The notes beneath the pieces were generated by a model that was not told the origin of the DNA, searched no databases, and saw nothing but the letters and a program-made list of their open reading frames with translations. 42,434 nt of DNA from positions 1-42,434 of the IMG/VR virus record IMGVR_UViG_3300035698_004282; one strand, written 5' to 3'. The position numbers and the translations under genes were made by a program. The DNA comes from a virus. Every line of letters begins with the position of its first letter. Position 1 is the first letter of the stretch. Shown here in pieces: positions 31,191 to 37,861 of this stretch.

Positions 31191-31311
31191 TAGTTAGTTA
31201 CTCTATCTCCCCCTTTAGGGGGGAGAGTTAGTTAGTTATCTAGTTAGTTAGTTAACTAGTTAGTTAGTTAGTTTTAGTAAGGGTAGCATACTTCCTACCC
31301 CCTGTCAAGCA
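31191..31311. repeat. AGTT/TAGT tetranucleotide tract with a C/G hairpin
   Basis: The space between the polymerase 3' gene and the HTH gene has many TTAG/AGTT units in several short runs (about 31191-31275), interrupted by a hairpin CTCCCCC-ttta-GGGGGGAG around 31207-31227. It lies downstream of the promoter, so the tract would form the leader of the HTH transcript. Simple repeats of this type expand and contract easily. Confidence 0.75.
31280..31308 (-). promoter_or_regulatory. Leftward sigma70-type promoter
   Basis: Consensus TTGACA (31308-31303), 17-nt spacer, TACCCT (31285-31280). It begins right after the polymerase stop (31312) and would drive HTH, SSB and later genes. Confidence 0.6.
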
Positions 31312-32160
31312 CTACTTTAACGTGCCCCAAGTTGGGCCAACCTCCACATCGACGGGGAGTTGCATGTCGAAGTCAATGCCAAACACATCCTTCAATACTT
31401 CAGGCGCAGACTCGAGCAGTTTCTGTGTCTTGATAATCAAGCCACCCTCTTCAGTAAGAGCAGGGGCATCGAGCATCACGCTGTCATGAGTCGTATTAAC
31501 CAGCATTACCTCGGGGAACTCACGTTTCAAGAAACGGTTGACTCTTCCAAGCATCATGGGAACCACGTCACCCGTGGCAAACCCTTGCACCTTGAAGTTC
31601 TTCATCTGTGTTGGGCTGAAGCTCAGCTTCTTGCCCATCCATGCCGGTGGTGCCTGCTCGATGAATGTGTAGCGCCGACCAGTCGGTGAGGTAATCATGC
31701 TGCTTCCTGCTGACATACCATTAACCATGTGGGAACTCATAGTTCTGTTCCTAAGAACATCATGTGCCACTCTCTCCTGCCATTCCTCGACAACCCTATA
31801 CCTTGTGTAGTATCGGCCGATGAACTGCTGGCAAAGCTTCTTCGGCAGGCCAGTCTGGTGTGCCATCAGTCCAGCTGCTCCACCATACTGAACCAGAAAT
31901 CCAAGGGGCTTGGCTCGCTTGCGAAGTGCTGACATATCAGCATCGCCTGCCTTGTGTGCCTTGTAGATTTCATTGTACGTGTAGTCAGAGATGAAGCTTG
32001 CCGACAGGCAGTGCATGTCCAGCCCACCCCTGATGTCAGCCTTCAGCTGTTCATCGCCTGACAACCATGCCAGACCAATGACTTCGAGCTGACTGTAGTC
32101 AAACTGTATCAGCACCCCGTCATCAAAACGGGAGGTGAACATGTCCTTGATGCTACTCAT
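31312..32160 (-). CDS. DNA polymerase family A, C-terminal (palm/fingers) subunit (282 aa)
   Basis: Carries polymerase motif A (FDYSQLE; D21, E26), motif B (RKRAKPLGFLVQYGG; K84, Y92) and motif C (TTHDSVMLD; H225, D226, with Ser at 227 in place of the common Glu). It starts exactly where an intact polymerase would continue after GRLSSS-PNMQN of the 33913-32729 gene. ATG 32160 (overlap ATGAGTAG with the 42-aa gene, AGGAG 8 nt upstream) is preferred over 32166. Both halves must associate to give an active enzyme if no splicing occurs. Palindrome at 31747 encodes VLRN. Confidence 0.88.
   Translation of the reverse strand: MSSIKDMFTSRFDDGVLIQFDYSQLEVIGLAWLSGDEQLKADIRGGLDMHCLSASFISDYTYNEIYKAHKAGDADMSALRKRAKPLGFLVQYGGAAGLMAHQTGLPKKLCQQFIGRYYTRYRVVEEWQERVAHDVLRNRTMSSHMVNGMSAGSSMITSPTGRRYTFIEQAPPAWMGKKLSFSPTQMKNFKVQGFATGDVVPMMLGRVNRFLKREFPEVMLVNTTHDSVMLDAPALTEEGGLIIKTQKLLESAPEVLKDVFGIDFDMQLPVDVEVGPTWGTLK
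31747..31758. repeat. Dispersed palindrome GTTCCTAAGAAC in polymerase 3' gene
   Basis: Perfect; leftward GTT CTT AGG AAC (Val-Leu-Arg-Asn). Confidence 0.92.
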
Positions 32161-32281
32161 CTTCATCCACTCCTATGTCAATGTAATCGCAGTGCTCGTG
32201 GCACTCGGTGCACAGCCCGATGTCCCTCGAGATGTCCTGCTCCGGTGCACTACAACATTCACTTACCCATTCTTCACTCAT
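32153..32281 (-). CDS. 42-aa Cys-rich protein inside the split polymerase
   Basis: ATG 32281 overlaps the previous stop (ATGA), and the TAG lies in the polymerase C start. Sequence MSEEWVSECCSAPEQDISRD, then LCTECHEHCDY: four or five Cys and two His in zinc-ribbon spacing, acidic tail. Too short for a full ribbon domain search by eye, but coupling and Cys pattern support a real gene. Confidence 0.6.
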   Translation of the reverse strand: MSEEWVSECCSAPEQDISRDIGLCTECHEHCDYIDIGVDEDE

Positions 32282-32499
32282 TTTATTTCTCCACAATCAT
32301 CAAGCGTTGGTCGGGGGCAGCCACTCGGCTTGCCATGTTTCAGTTTGTTCCTAAGATCAAAAAGCTTACGTCGAAGGTAAGAGTTCTCCTTGTTCAGTGC
32401 AAGGTATCCTGCCTCGTACAGATCACCCATCTCATGGAACCTCTGTATCGTGTGTGGCATCGGGTCGCCACGCTTCCAGCCTTCCTCTTTTTTTAGCAT
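32278..32499 (-). CDS. 73-aa hypothetical protein inside the split polymerase
   Basis: ATG 32499 overlaps the stop of the 77-aa gene (TGATG), with GAGGAG about 9 nt upstream. Helical, charged (YLALNKENSYLRRKLFDLRN), probably coiled-coil. Function unknown. The near-palindrome at 32347 is inside (DLRN). Confidence 0.6.
   Translation of the reverse strand: MLKKEEGWKRGDPMPHTIQRFHEMGDLYEAGYLALNKENSYLRRKLFDLRNKLKHGKPSGCPRPTLDDCGEIK
32347..32358. repeat. Dispersed palindrome, one mismatch (GTTCCTAAGATC)
   Basis: One mismatch in the right arm. Read leftward GAT CTT AGG AAC (Asp-Leu-Arg-Asn) in the 73-aa gene. Confidence 0.75.
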
Positions 32500-32732
32500 C
32501 AGAAGTGCTCCTCACCACGTTCAGCGTAGTACTCATTAACTTCAACTTCAAGCTGATCAATTGCCAGTAGCTTGTTCTCGTACGTCGAGCGCAGGCTCTT
32601 TTCAATGACGTATATGCCAGTAGCAGAGTGAGTCACCTTGACCCCATTACTCATGCCGCCGGTACGCATCCCACGTGTGGGTGCTGGGGGCCAGCCTTCC
32701 AGCTTCAGTTGTTCACGGTTGAATACACTCAT
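32499..32732 (-). CDS. Mini release-factor-like protein (77 aa) inside the split polymerase
   Basis: ATG 32732 overlaps the TGA of the polymerase N gene (ATGA), and its AAGGAG ribosome site is inside that gene. VKVTHSATGI (residues 31-40) and RSTYENKLLAIDQL (48-61) line up with the VRITHIPTGI and RSQHKNKAKAL of class I release-factor domain 3, and small phage RF-like proteins are known to me from annotation. The catalytic GGQ is not present (TRGMRTGGM instead), so peptide hydrolysis is unlikely unless the motif is altered. An upstream start at 32807 would lie wholly within the polymerase N gene. Confidence 0.6.
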   Translation of the reverse strand: MSVFNREQLKLEGWPPAPTRGMRTGGMSNGVKVTHSATGIYVIEKSLRSTYENKLLAIDQLEVEVNEYYAERGEEHF

Positions 32733-33913
32733 AAATCTTTCTCCTTGGTCGTAACATTCTGCATGTTTGGTGCGCTTGAACTCAAGCGGCCAGTGTTCGT
32801 GTTGCAATGGTTGAAATTACCATGGATAAATCCATCGTCCCAAGTCAGCTTGCTGAAGCCAACGTAATACGTCTTCACATCCTTCTGCATGCGACGATAG
32901 TCAAGCATTGCATTGACAAACCTCGTCACCTCAAGTGAAACAGAAGCAGTGCCGCCCTCGAACTCTCGGTACAACTCGGTGAGTACGTCATTCGCCACAC
33001 TAAACCCTTCCTTATTCTTCCATTCTTTACGAGGCTTTACCATCAAAGGTAGTGTGTTGAGCACCTCAACTTTCTTGAACTTACCCTGTCCCTCCTTGGC
33101 CCCACTTTTAAACCTGACCTGAATCCCGTCGGTGCCCATCACCGGCTGGTTCTCAATGTGCTTGGTTGTACCTCCGAAAAGATATGCACTCACCTGCTGT
33201 GATGATGCGGGGTTGGCATCGACAACACCTCGAGCCTCCATGTACGACTCCAAAATCATCTCTAAGCCCCTGATATCCTTAGACATTTCGACAGCAGCTT
33301 CAAGTGCAGCTTCCTTGTCGAAGGCCATTCCATTGAACGACATCTCAGCTGTGGCAAGCAGCGCCTCCATCTGTGTAACAATCAGAGGCATCATGTTCAT
33401 AGACATCGCTTGCTTTACTTGGGCAAGGAAAACCAGCTCAGTGTTCTTGATGTCCTCAATTAGGTACGGCTGAATCTCTTCCTCCGGTATGTCCTCGGTA
33501 TCAATACCAGCCTCCCAATACTCTTTCATCCTTGAGTCCTTGACTGTGCCCCCATATTTCTCAGAGAGTTGGTCGAGGCTAGCCCACTTGGAATCCTGTC
33601 CGGTCAGCAGGTACTCAGCCAGCTGTGTGCACCAGATACGAATGCCTCTTTTGTAAAACAGTTCATGGTTTACAGGGTCAACCTTCCACAAATAGTGGAG
33701 ATCAAACTTGATGTTGTGTCCCACCAGCAAGTCAACTTTTCGCCCTATCCCACAGTGCTTGGTACGAGGGGTGCTGATGATGTCACTGCCTCCAAGCTTG
33801 CGACCCCAATACACTGCAAAGTTATCGGGGTGAAATGGGTCGGCCTTCATCTTACCTACTGCGTCCTCCCCCACGTTCTTGATGTTCGTCTCACTGTCTA
33901 TGACTTGATACAT
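32729..33913 (-). CDS. DNA polymerase family A, N-terminal (exonuclease/thumb) subunit (394 aa)
   Basis: A 3'-5' proofreading exonuclease with Exo I IDSETN (D6, E8), Exo II LVGHNIKFDLHYLW and Exo III YLIEDIKNTE. A thumb region and GRLSSSAPNMQNV (375-387) follow, the strand just before motif A. The frame then ends seven residues later (TTKEKDL). Motifs A, B and C are supplied by the gene at 32160-31312. The good ribosome site GAGGAG precedes the ATG. No intein N-terminal Cys and no intron-like continuation is obvious. Confidence 0.88.
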   Translation of the reverse strand: MYQVIDSETNIKNVGEDAVGKMKADPFHPDNFAVYWGRKLGGSDIISTPRTKHCGIGRKVDLLVGHNIKFDLHYLWKVDPVNHELFYKRGIRIWCTQLAEYLLTGQDSKWASLDQLSEKYGGTVKDSRMKEYWEAGIDTEDIPEEEIQPYLIEDIKNTELVFLAQVKQAMSMNMMPLIVTQMEALLATAEMSFNGMAFDKEAALEAAVEMSKDIRGLEMILESYMEARGVVDANPASSQQVSAYLFGGTTKHIENQPVMGTDGIQVRFKSGAKEGQGKFKKVEVLNTLPLMVKPRKEWKNKEGFSVANDVLTELYREFEGGTASVSLEVTRFVNAMLDYRRMQKDVKTYYVGFSKLTWDDGFIHGNFNHCNTNTGRLSSSAPNMQNVTTKEKDL

Positions 33914-33937
33914 ACTACTTCTCCTCTTTAGGTTTCA

Positions 33938-34492
33938 TTAGACTGGATCCATGAATGATCCAGAGGACTCGTTCATTGGGAAGTTGGCCTCACAATAATC
34001 CTTGGCCTCACTCAGGCCCCAGCCTGTCTCCGTCCGACACAGGCGGATGGCCGGTATCTTCAGTCTATTCCACATGAGATTACGTGCCTCTTCTTCCCAG
34101 CTCGGCCCAGCGAGCTGGCCCGAATTAATGTTAGGCATGTAGCTGACGAACTCAAATTTAGCTGTGCTTTGAATATTATCCCACTCCTGCTGGTTTGGGT
34201 TGACGCACCTGCACTTCACATTACTGCTCCATGAATTGCCCGTGTTGTTCATCCCCACCAGTGCGTGTCCTGAACCGGCAACGTGGATAAGCAGGTACAA
34301 ATCATTCTCGGTTATACTGTCCTTGCGTTTCCACAAAGTGCCAGCTACCACATGCTCAACCCATACAAAATTCATCTCATCCTGCACTTCCCGCACTTCA
34401 GCAGAGGTCATCTCCTCTGATCTCGTGCGTAGGTAGGAGGGAATGCCCATCGCTTCGATGTCTGCCGGTGTCAATTCCTTTACCTTCTTCAT
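33938..34492 (-). CDS. Hypothetical protein with L7/L12-like C-terminal motif (184 aa)
   Basis: The bulk is unassigned. Near the C-terminus, PAIRLCRTETGWGLSEAKDY (about residues 145-165) closely follows the pattern of the ribosomal L7/L12 C-terminal domain (V-K-x-x-R-E-x-TGLGLKEAKD). ATG 34492 overlaps the helicase stop (TAATG). Located between helicase and polymerase, so a replisome-adapter role is thinkable, without direct evidence. Confidence 0.6.
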   Translation of the reverse strand: MKKVKELTPADIEAMGIPSYLRTRSEEMTSAEVREVQDEMNFVWVEHVVAGTLWKRKDSITENDLYLLIHVAGSGHALVGMNNTGNSWSSNVKCRCVNPNQQEWDNIQSTAKFEFVSYMPNINSGQLAGPSWEEEARNLMWNRLKIPAIRLCRTETGWGLSEAKDYCEANFPMNESSGSFMDPV

Positions 34493-35748
34493 TAGTGTGC
34501 CCCTTTGAATCTCGCTAAGTCAGGCTGTATCTCAATCTCAAACTGTGCATTGCGATAGCGCCCGTCGGATGTGAGCTCGCCCACTAATTTGTTCTTAGGA
34601 GCATAAAGCCCACGAGTATTGTCACTGAACTCAGGGTCGTGCGGTCGGCCCAGCATGACGATAGCATCACACTCACCTTGAATGATGGTGGTTGATCCGT
34701 ACAGTTGATCCATCTCAGGATACATGACGCCCTCGCCCGTGCCCTTTACCTGATGCACGTTGATGACTGGAGCGTACTCTGCTATGCCCCGTGCCCATGC
34801 AAAGAGCAAGCCCTGCTTACCAACCTCGTTGGTGTCCTTGCCTCCTACCACGCCTTGAAACTTGTGCAGCTGGTCGAAGACGATCAGTCCTACGTCATCA
34901 CGGTTCTTGACCACTGTCTCTACATCATAGCATGACATAGAGGCAGAGTGAATCAGCTTGATGCGCTCGCCGCCGACCGTTGCAAGGTAGGCAGCGTAGT
35001 ACTTCTCGATGTCACTGACAAAGTCCTTCGTCTTGATACCGAGGGCAGCCTGCATGATACGAAACTTAACACGCTTGCCACTCTCCTCGTTGCAGAACCA
35101 GTACACTGTCTTGTCCTGATGCTTCAGCTGAGCTGCCATGTTGCTCACCTCACTGGCTAGCATGGTGGTCTTGCCCGAGTCGGGTCGTGCCCCAAGTGTG
35201 ATGAAGTCACCAACACGCAGGGGCCCTAGGCTGATGTTCAATTCTTTGAGCCTCCATCGCAGGCATTCCTTTGATGGGATGACAGCAGTCATGATCTCGT
35301 CGATGTCCTCAGTCACGAACATGCTGTCGGTCTTGCTCACTATGTCGGCATGTACCCTGTACTCCGACATAAGCATGTCGATGTCCAGTAGCTCCCCCTT
35401 GACACCGTCGGCTATGTTCCCTGCCGACTCAGCTATCCTCGCTGCATACTCTCTCATGACAAGAGCATTCATAATCTCCTCGTCTGTCTCCGTCGGTTCG
35501 AAGCTGTCCATCTTGGTGAAGATGGCAGAGTACAGGTCGAGCTGTTCGGCTTTCATGCCGGAGTGCTTGACGATTCGGAACCATGTGCTGAAGTCAGCCC
35601 ACACTACGTCGTCGTTGGTCTTGAACCATTCCTTCAAATCAATCAGTATAGTGTAGGTTTCACGTGTAACAAGGTGCTTCGCAATGAAGCGCATGTACTT
35701 GCTGTGATTCTCCGCTATGCTGAGCAGTGATATGATGGCTAATTCCAT
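34492..35748 (-). CDS. DnaB-like replicative helicase (418 aa)
   Basis: RecA-fold hexameric 5'-3' helicase. Walker A GARPDSGKTT (186-195), Walker B VGLIVFDQLH (D292), a catalytic-Glu region NEESGKRVKFR (about 220-230), and INVHQVKGTGEG of the H3/H4 region. The N-terminal 150 residues are DnaB-N-like helical. Unlike T7 gp4, helicase and primase are separate genes, 10 nt apart. Clear ribosome site AGGAG. The palindrome variant at 34591 encodes APKN. Confidence 0.9.
   Translation of the reverse strand: MELAIISLLSIAENHSKYMRFIAKHLVTRETYTILIDLKEWFKTNDDVVWADFSTWFRIVKHSGMKAEQLDLYSAIFTKMDSFEPTETDEEIMNALVMREYAARIAESAGNIADGVKGELLDIDMLMSEYRVHADIVSKTDSMFVTEDIDEIMTAVIPSKECLRWRLKELNISLGPLRVGDFITLGARPDSGKTTMLASEVSNMAAQLKHQDKTVYWFCNEESGKRVKFRIMQAALGIKTKDFVSDIEKYYAAYLATVGGERIKLIHSASMSCYDVETVVKNRDDVGLIVFDQLHKFQGVVGGKDTNEVGKQGLLFAWARGIAEYAPVINVHQVKGTGEGVMYPEMDQLYGSTTIIQGECDAIVMLGRPHDPEFSDNTRGLYAPKNKLVGELTSDGRYRNAQFEIEIQPDLARFKGAH
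34591..34602. repeat. Dispersed palindrome, one mismatch (GTTCTTAGGAGC)
   Basis: One mismatch in the right arm. In helicase, read leftward GCT CCT AAG AAC (Ala-Pro-Lys-Asn). Confidence 0.75.
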
Positions 35749-35758
35749 TGTTGTTCTC

Positions 35759-36583
35759 CTAAGTTAGTAACTCAATTAGCTCAGCGTTCGAGCATGCCTT
35801 CGGGTCTTTGCCTACACCTGAGATGATGCGGGCTGTGCCCATGTTAGCAAGAGTGTTCCTAAGAACACGTTGCTGCTTTTTTACAATCTGATTATCGTCA
35901 TCATAAAAGATCACGAAATCAGAATATGACCTTATCAACCAAGCCAGCACCGTCACGCTGGGGCTAGTGCCCAACGTGGCAATAGCGTTCGCATGTCGAC
36001 TCACCTTGATGGCTGACAGGATGTCCTCTGTCAGTACAACAGTACCACCAAGCCGAGTAGCGGGAGGCCAATGAACAGCAGGCCCATTACTATTGGAAAT
36101 ATCAAATAGATACTTCGGCCCTTCCCAATTGAATCTACGTAGAGTGTAACCGATAGGGCCACTAGCGTTAGTAACAGTGAGATACAGGCCATCAAGCTCG
36201 TCCGAATACCTGATGTCATTGTCGATTAGCTCCCTGTCTGAGAGTCCGTAGGCTCTGAGTCTGGCCCTGACTTCGGCAGGCCAGTCAAGCGGCTGACGGC
36301 TAGCTGACTCATAGCATTCAATGCGTCTGCTATGACCCGCTGAGTGTGCTGTAATATCGCTATGTGTCTTTCCCCTATGACTACCTTTAGAATAAGGAGA
36401 ATCATAATTACCAGATTTGCTACACCTATGACAATACCCAAATATTGAACCATCATCTTTTCTCTCCACTATCATTGACTTGCTGTCGCCACCACAATCG
36501 GGCGACAAGTGATTGACCCTGACCTTACCAGTGTGCTCCGGTGCAAAGGGCAGGAATTCTTTATGTTTGAGAAACTTCGGCAT
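35759..36583 (-). CDS. DNA primase, zinc-binding plus TOPRIM (274 aa)
   Basis: Makes RNA primers. Zinc motif in the N-terminus (H25, C30, C51 and C54, the last pair CHRC), then a TOPRIM core with VVLTEDILSAIK (E186) and FVIFYDDDNQ (D228-D230). Size matches the primase half of T7 gp4. ATG 36583 has GGGGGAG about 9 nt upstream. The palindrome at 35855 encodes VLRN. Confidence 0.88.
   Translation of the reverse strand: MPKFLKHKEFLPFAPEHTGKVRVNHLSPDCGGDSKSMIVERKDDGSIFGYCHRCSKSGNYDSPYSKGSHRGKTHSDITAHSAGHSRRIECYESASRQPLDWPAEVRARLRAYGLSDRELIDNDIRYSDELDGLYLTVTNASGPIGYTLRRFNWEGPKYLFDISNSNGPAVHWPPATRLGGTVVLTEDILSAIKVSRHANAIATLGTSPSVTVLAWLIRSYSDFVIFYDDDNQIVKKQQRVLRNTLANMGTARIISGVGKDPKACSNAELIELLT
35855..35866. 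repeat. Dispersed palindrome GTTCCTAAGAAC in primase gene
   Basis: Perfect; leftward GTT CTT AGG AAC (Val-Leu-Arg-Asn). Confidence 0.92.
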
Positions 36584-36737
36584 CGTGCCACTCCCCCATC
36601 CCAAGATGGTCTGTTGTTATGCTGTCGAGGTGTGCGTCCTTGCACTTGTCACACTCACCATCGTCAGCGATGAAGTCTGCCCGAGCCATAGGCTCGTGGC
36701 ATCGAGTGCACTGCACTCCTGTATACGTGTTGTCCAT
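36561..36737 (-). CDS. Small zinc-ribbon protein (58 aa)
   Basis: CTRCHEP (C10, C13) and CDKCKD (C29, C32) form a treble-clef/zinc-ribbon pair; acidic C-terminal half. Starts 3 nt after the AAA gene stop and overlaps the start of primase by 23 bp in another frame. Function unknown, perhaps a replisome or transcription accessory. Confidence 0.65.
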   Translation of the reverse strand: MDNTYTGVQCTRCHEPMARADFIADDGECDKCKDAHLDSITTDHLGMGEWHDAEVSQT

Positions 36738-36740
36738 GAC

Positions 36741-37853
36741 TCAACTCTTCAACCGTCTGTCGAAGACAGTGATGTAGTGCTCACCGATCAGGGCGCGTTC
36801 GTCATCCTCTGCGTACCGATCCAACACGATCCATGCTGCTGCTGCATCCACATCACTAAGCTCAATCGCAAGCTCAGCCCATGTCAACAGGTTACGGGGT
36901 GACAGTGCTGCCGACAGTGCACGTTGAGCGTACGATGTACGGCACAAGGTGATGAAGTCGACCATACGACCGGCCGTACGTGCTGCAAGATCAGGATAGG
37001 CCAGCGTAATCATATCAACCTCATCCTTTTTCAGCATGTAGTCCTGCTTGAGCACGACATCCATACGATTCAATGTGCTTCCATCCTGAATCATGGTGGC
37101 TGCATACTGATCCATGTTGTCACCTGTGCCCACTACGTTGTCACACAAGACCAACCGACAGGTGGGGCCAGTCGTAATCAGCTTATCCTCGAGCTCCCCC
37201 ACCATGTCATCCAGCTGGAATTGTCCGTCCTTCTCGTAGAAGCGTTGCAATGCCATCTGGATTGGGGCTGGCATCTTCCACGGCTCGTCAATCACAATCC
37301 ACCAGCCCTTCTCGGCGGCCTTGACCAGCTCACCCTTCTCATAGTGCATGCTTCCCTCACTCACCCACGGCTTGCCGAGTATGCTGTCCGACTCCATATC
37401 ACCACGACCATTGATGCAGAAGATCGGTTGGCGAGTGTGTGCACAGAAATACTTCTGCAAGCTGGACTTGCCTGACCCGGTCGGGCCAACGACCAGTGCC
37501 TTCTTATTGTTCCTAAGAACACTCACCCACAGCTGATACAGCAGCTTGATGTTAGGCACGTACTTGTCATCTACAGTAGGGATGAACGCTCGCTCACCCT
37601 TGGGCCAGTCGGTGTCCTTGAAACAAGGCGCCCTGAGATTGGGCATGCCTATTGGTGGTTCAATGTCGAAGCATTCGCTGAACGTCTTGCCTTCACGTGT
37701 ATCAGAAAACTCCTTGAGGAACACCTTTGGTGCCTCGGGTGGTATCTCGACAGCCATTCCAGCCCGTTCCCCACGTTCAGTGTTTCCGCGTGCCTTCTTC
37801 ATGGCGTCCAGTAAACCGTCTGTAACGCGCTTGTCAACTTCTTTGCTGCTCAT
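36741..37853 (-). CDS. CobS/MoxR-like AAA+ ATPase (370 aa)
   Basis: Walker A VVGPTGSGKS (121-130), Walker B WWIVIDEPWK (D189-E190), sensor-type LVLCDNVVGTGD and an arginine region (SPRNLLTW) show a MoxR/CobS-type AAA+. Its partner is the adjacent VWA protein, as in CobS-CobT and MoxR-VWA pairs. Without a CobN subunit this is unlikely to be a working cobaltochelatase; a chaperone or remodelling machine acting on a replisome, virion or host target is more plausible. AGGTGA precedes the ATG. Palindrome at 37509 encodes VLRN. Confidence 0.85.
   Translation of the reverse strand: MSSKEVDKRVTDGLLDAMKKARGNTERGERAGMAVEIPPEAPKVFLKEFSDTREGKTFSECFDIEPPIGMPNLRAPCFKDTDWPKGERAFIPTVDDKYVPNIKLLYQLWVSVLRNNKKALVVGPTGSGKSSLQKYFCAHTRQPIFCINGRGDMESDSILGKPWVSEGSMHYEKGELVKAAEKGWWIVIDEPWKMPAPIQMALQRFYEKDGQFQLDDMVGELEDKLITTGPTCRLVLCDNVVGTGDNMDQYAATMIQDGSTLNRMDVVLKQDYMLKKDEVDMITLAYPDLAARTAGRMVDFITLCRTSYAQRALSAALSPRNLLTWAELAIELSDVDAAAAWIVLDRYAEDDERALIGEHYITVFDRRLKS
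37509..37520. repeat. Dispersed palindrome GTTCCTAAGAAC in AAA+ gene
   Basis: Perfect; leftward GTT CTT AGG AAC, placed about 10 codons before the Walker A motif. Confidence 0.92.
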
Positions 37854-37861
37854 AATATCAC

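Noticed and set aside
31191-31280. CRISPR-like array in the AGTT tract
   Set aside because: Units are 4 bp simple repeats without spacers; no array elsewhere in the window.
32153-32732. Intein or self-splicing intron in the DNA polymerase
   Set aside because: No intein Cys/Ser and HN motifs, and the insert is filled by coupled small genes with their own ribosome sites; an intron cannot be excluded without RNA data.
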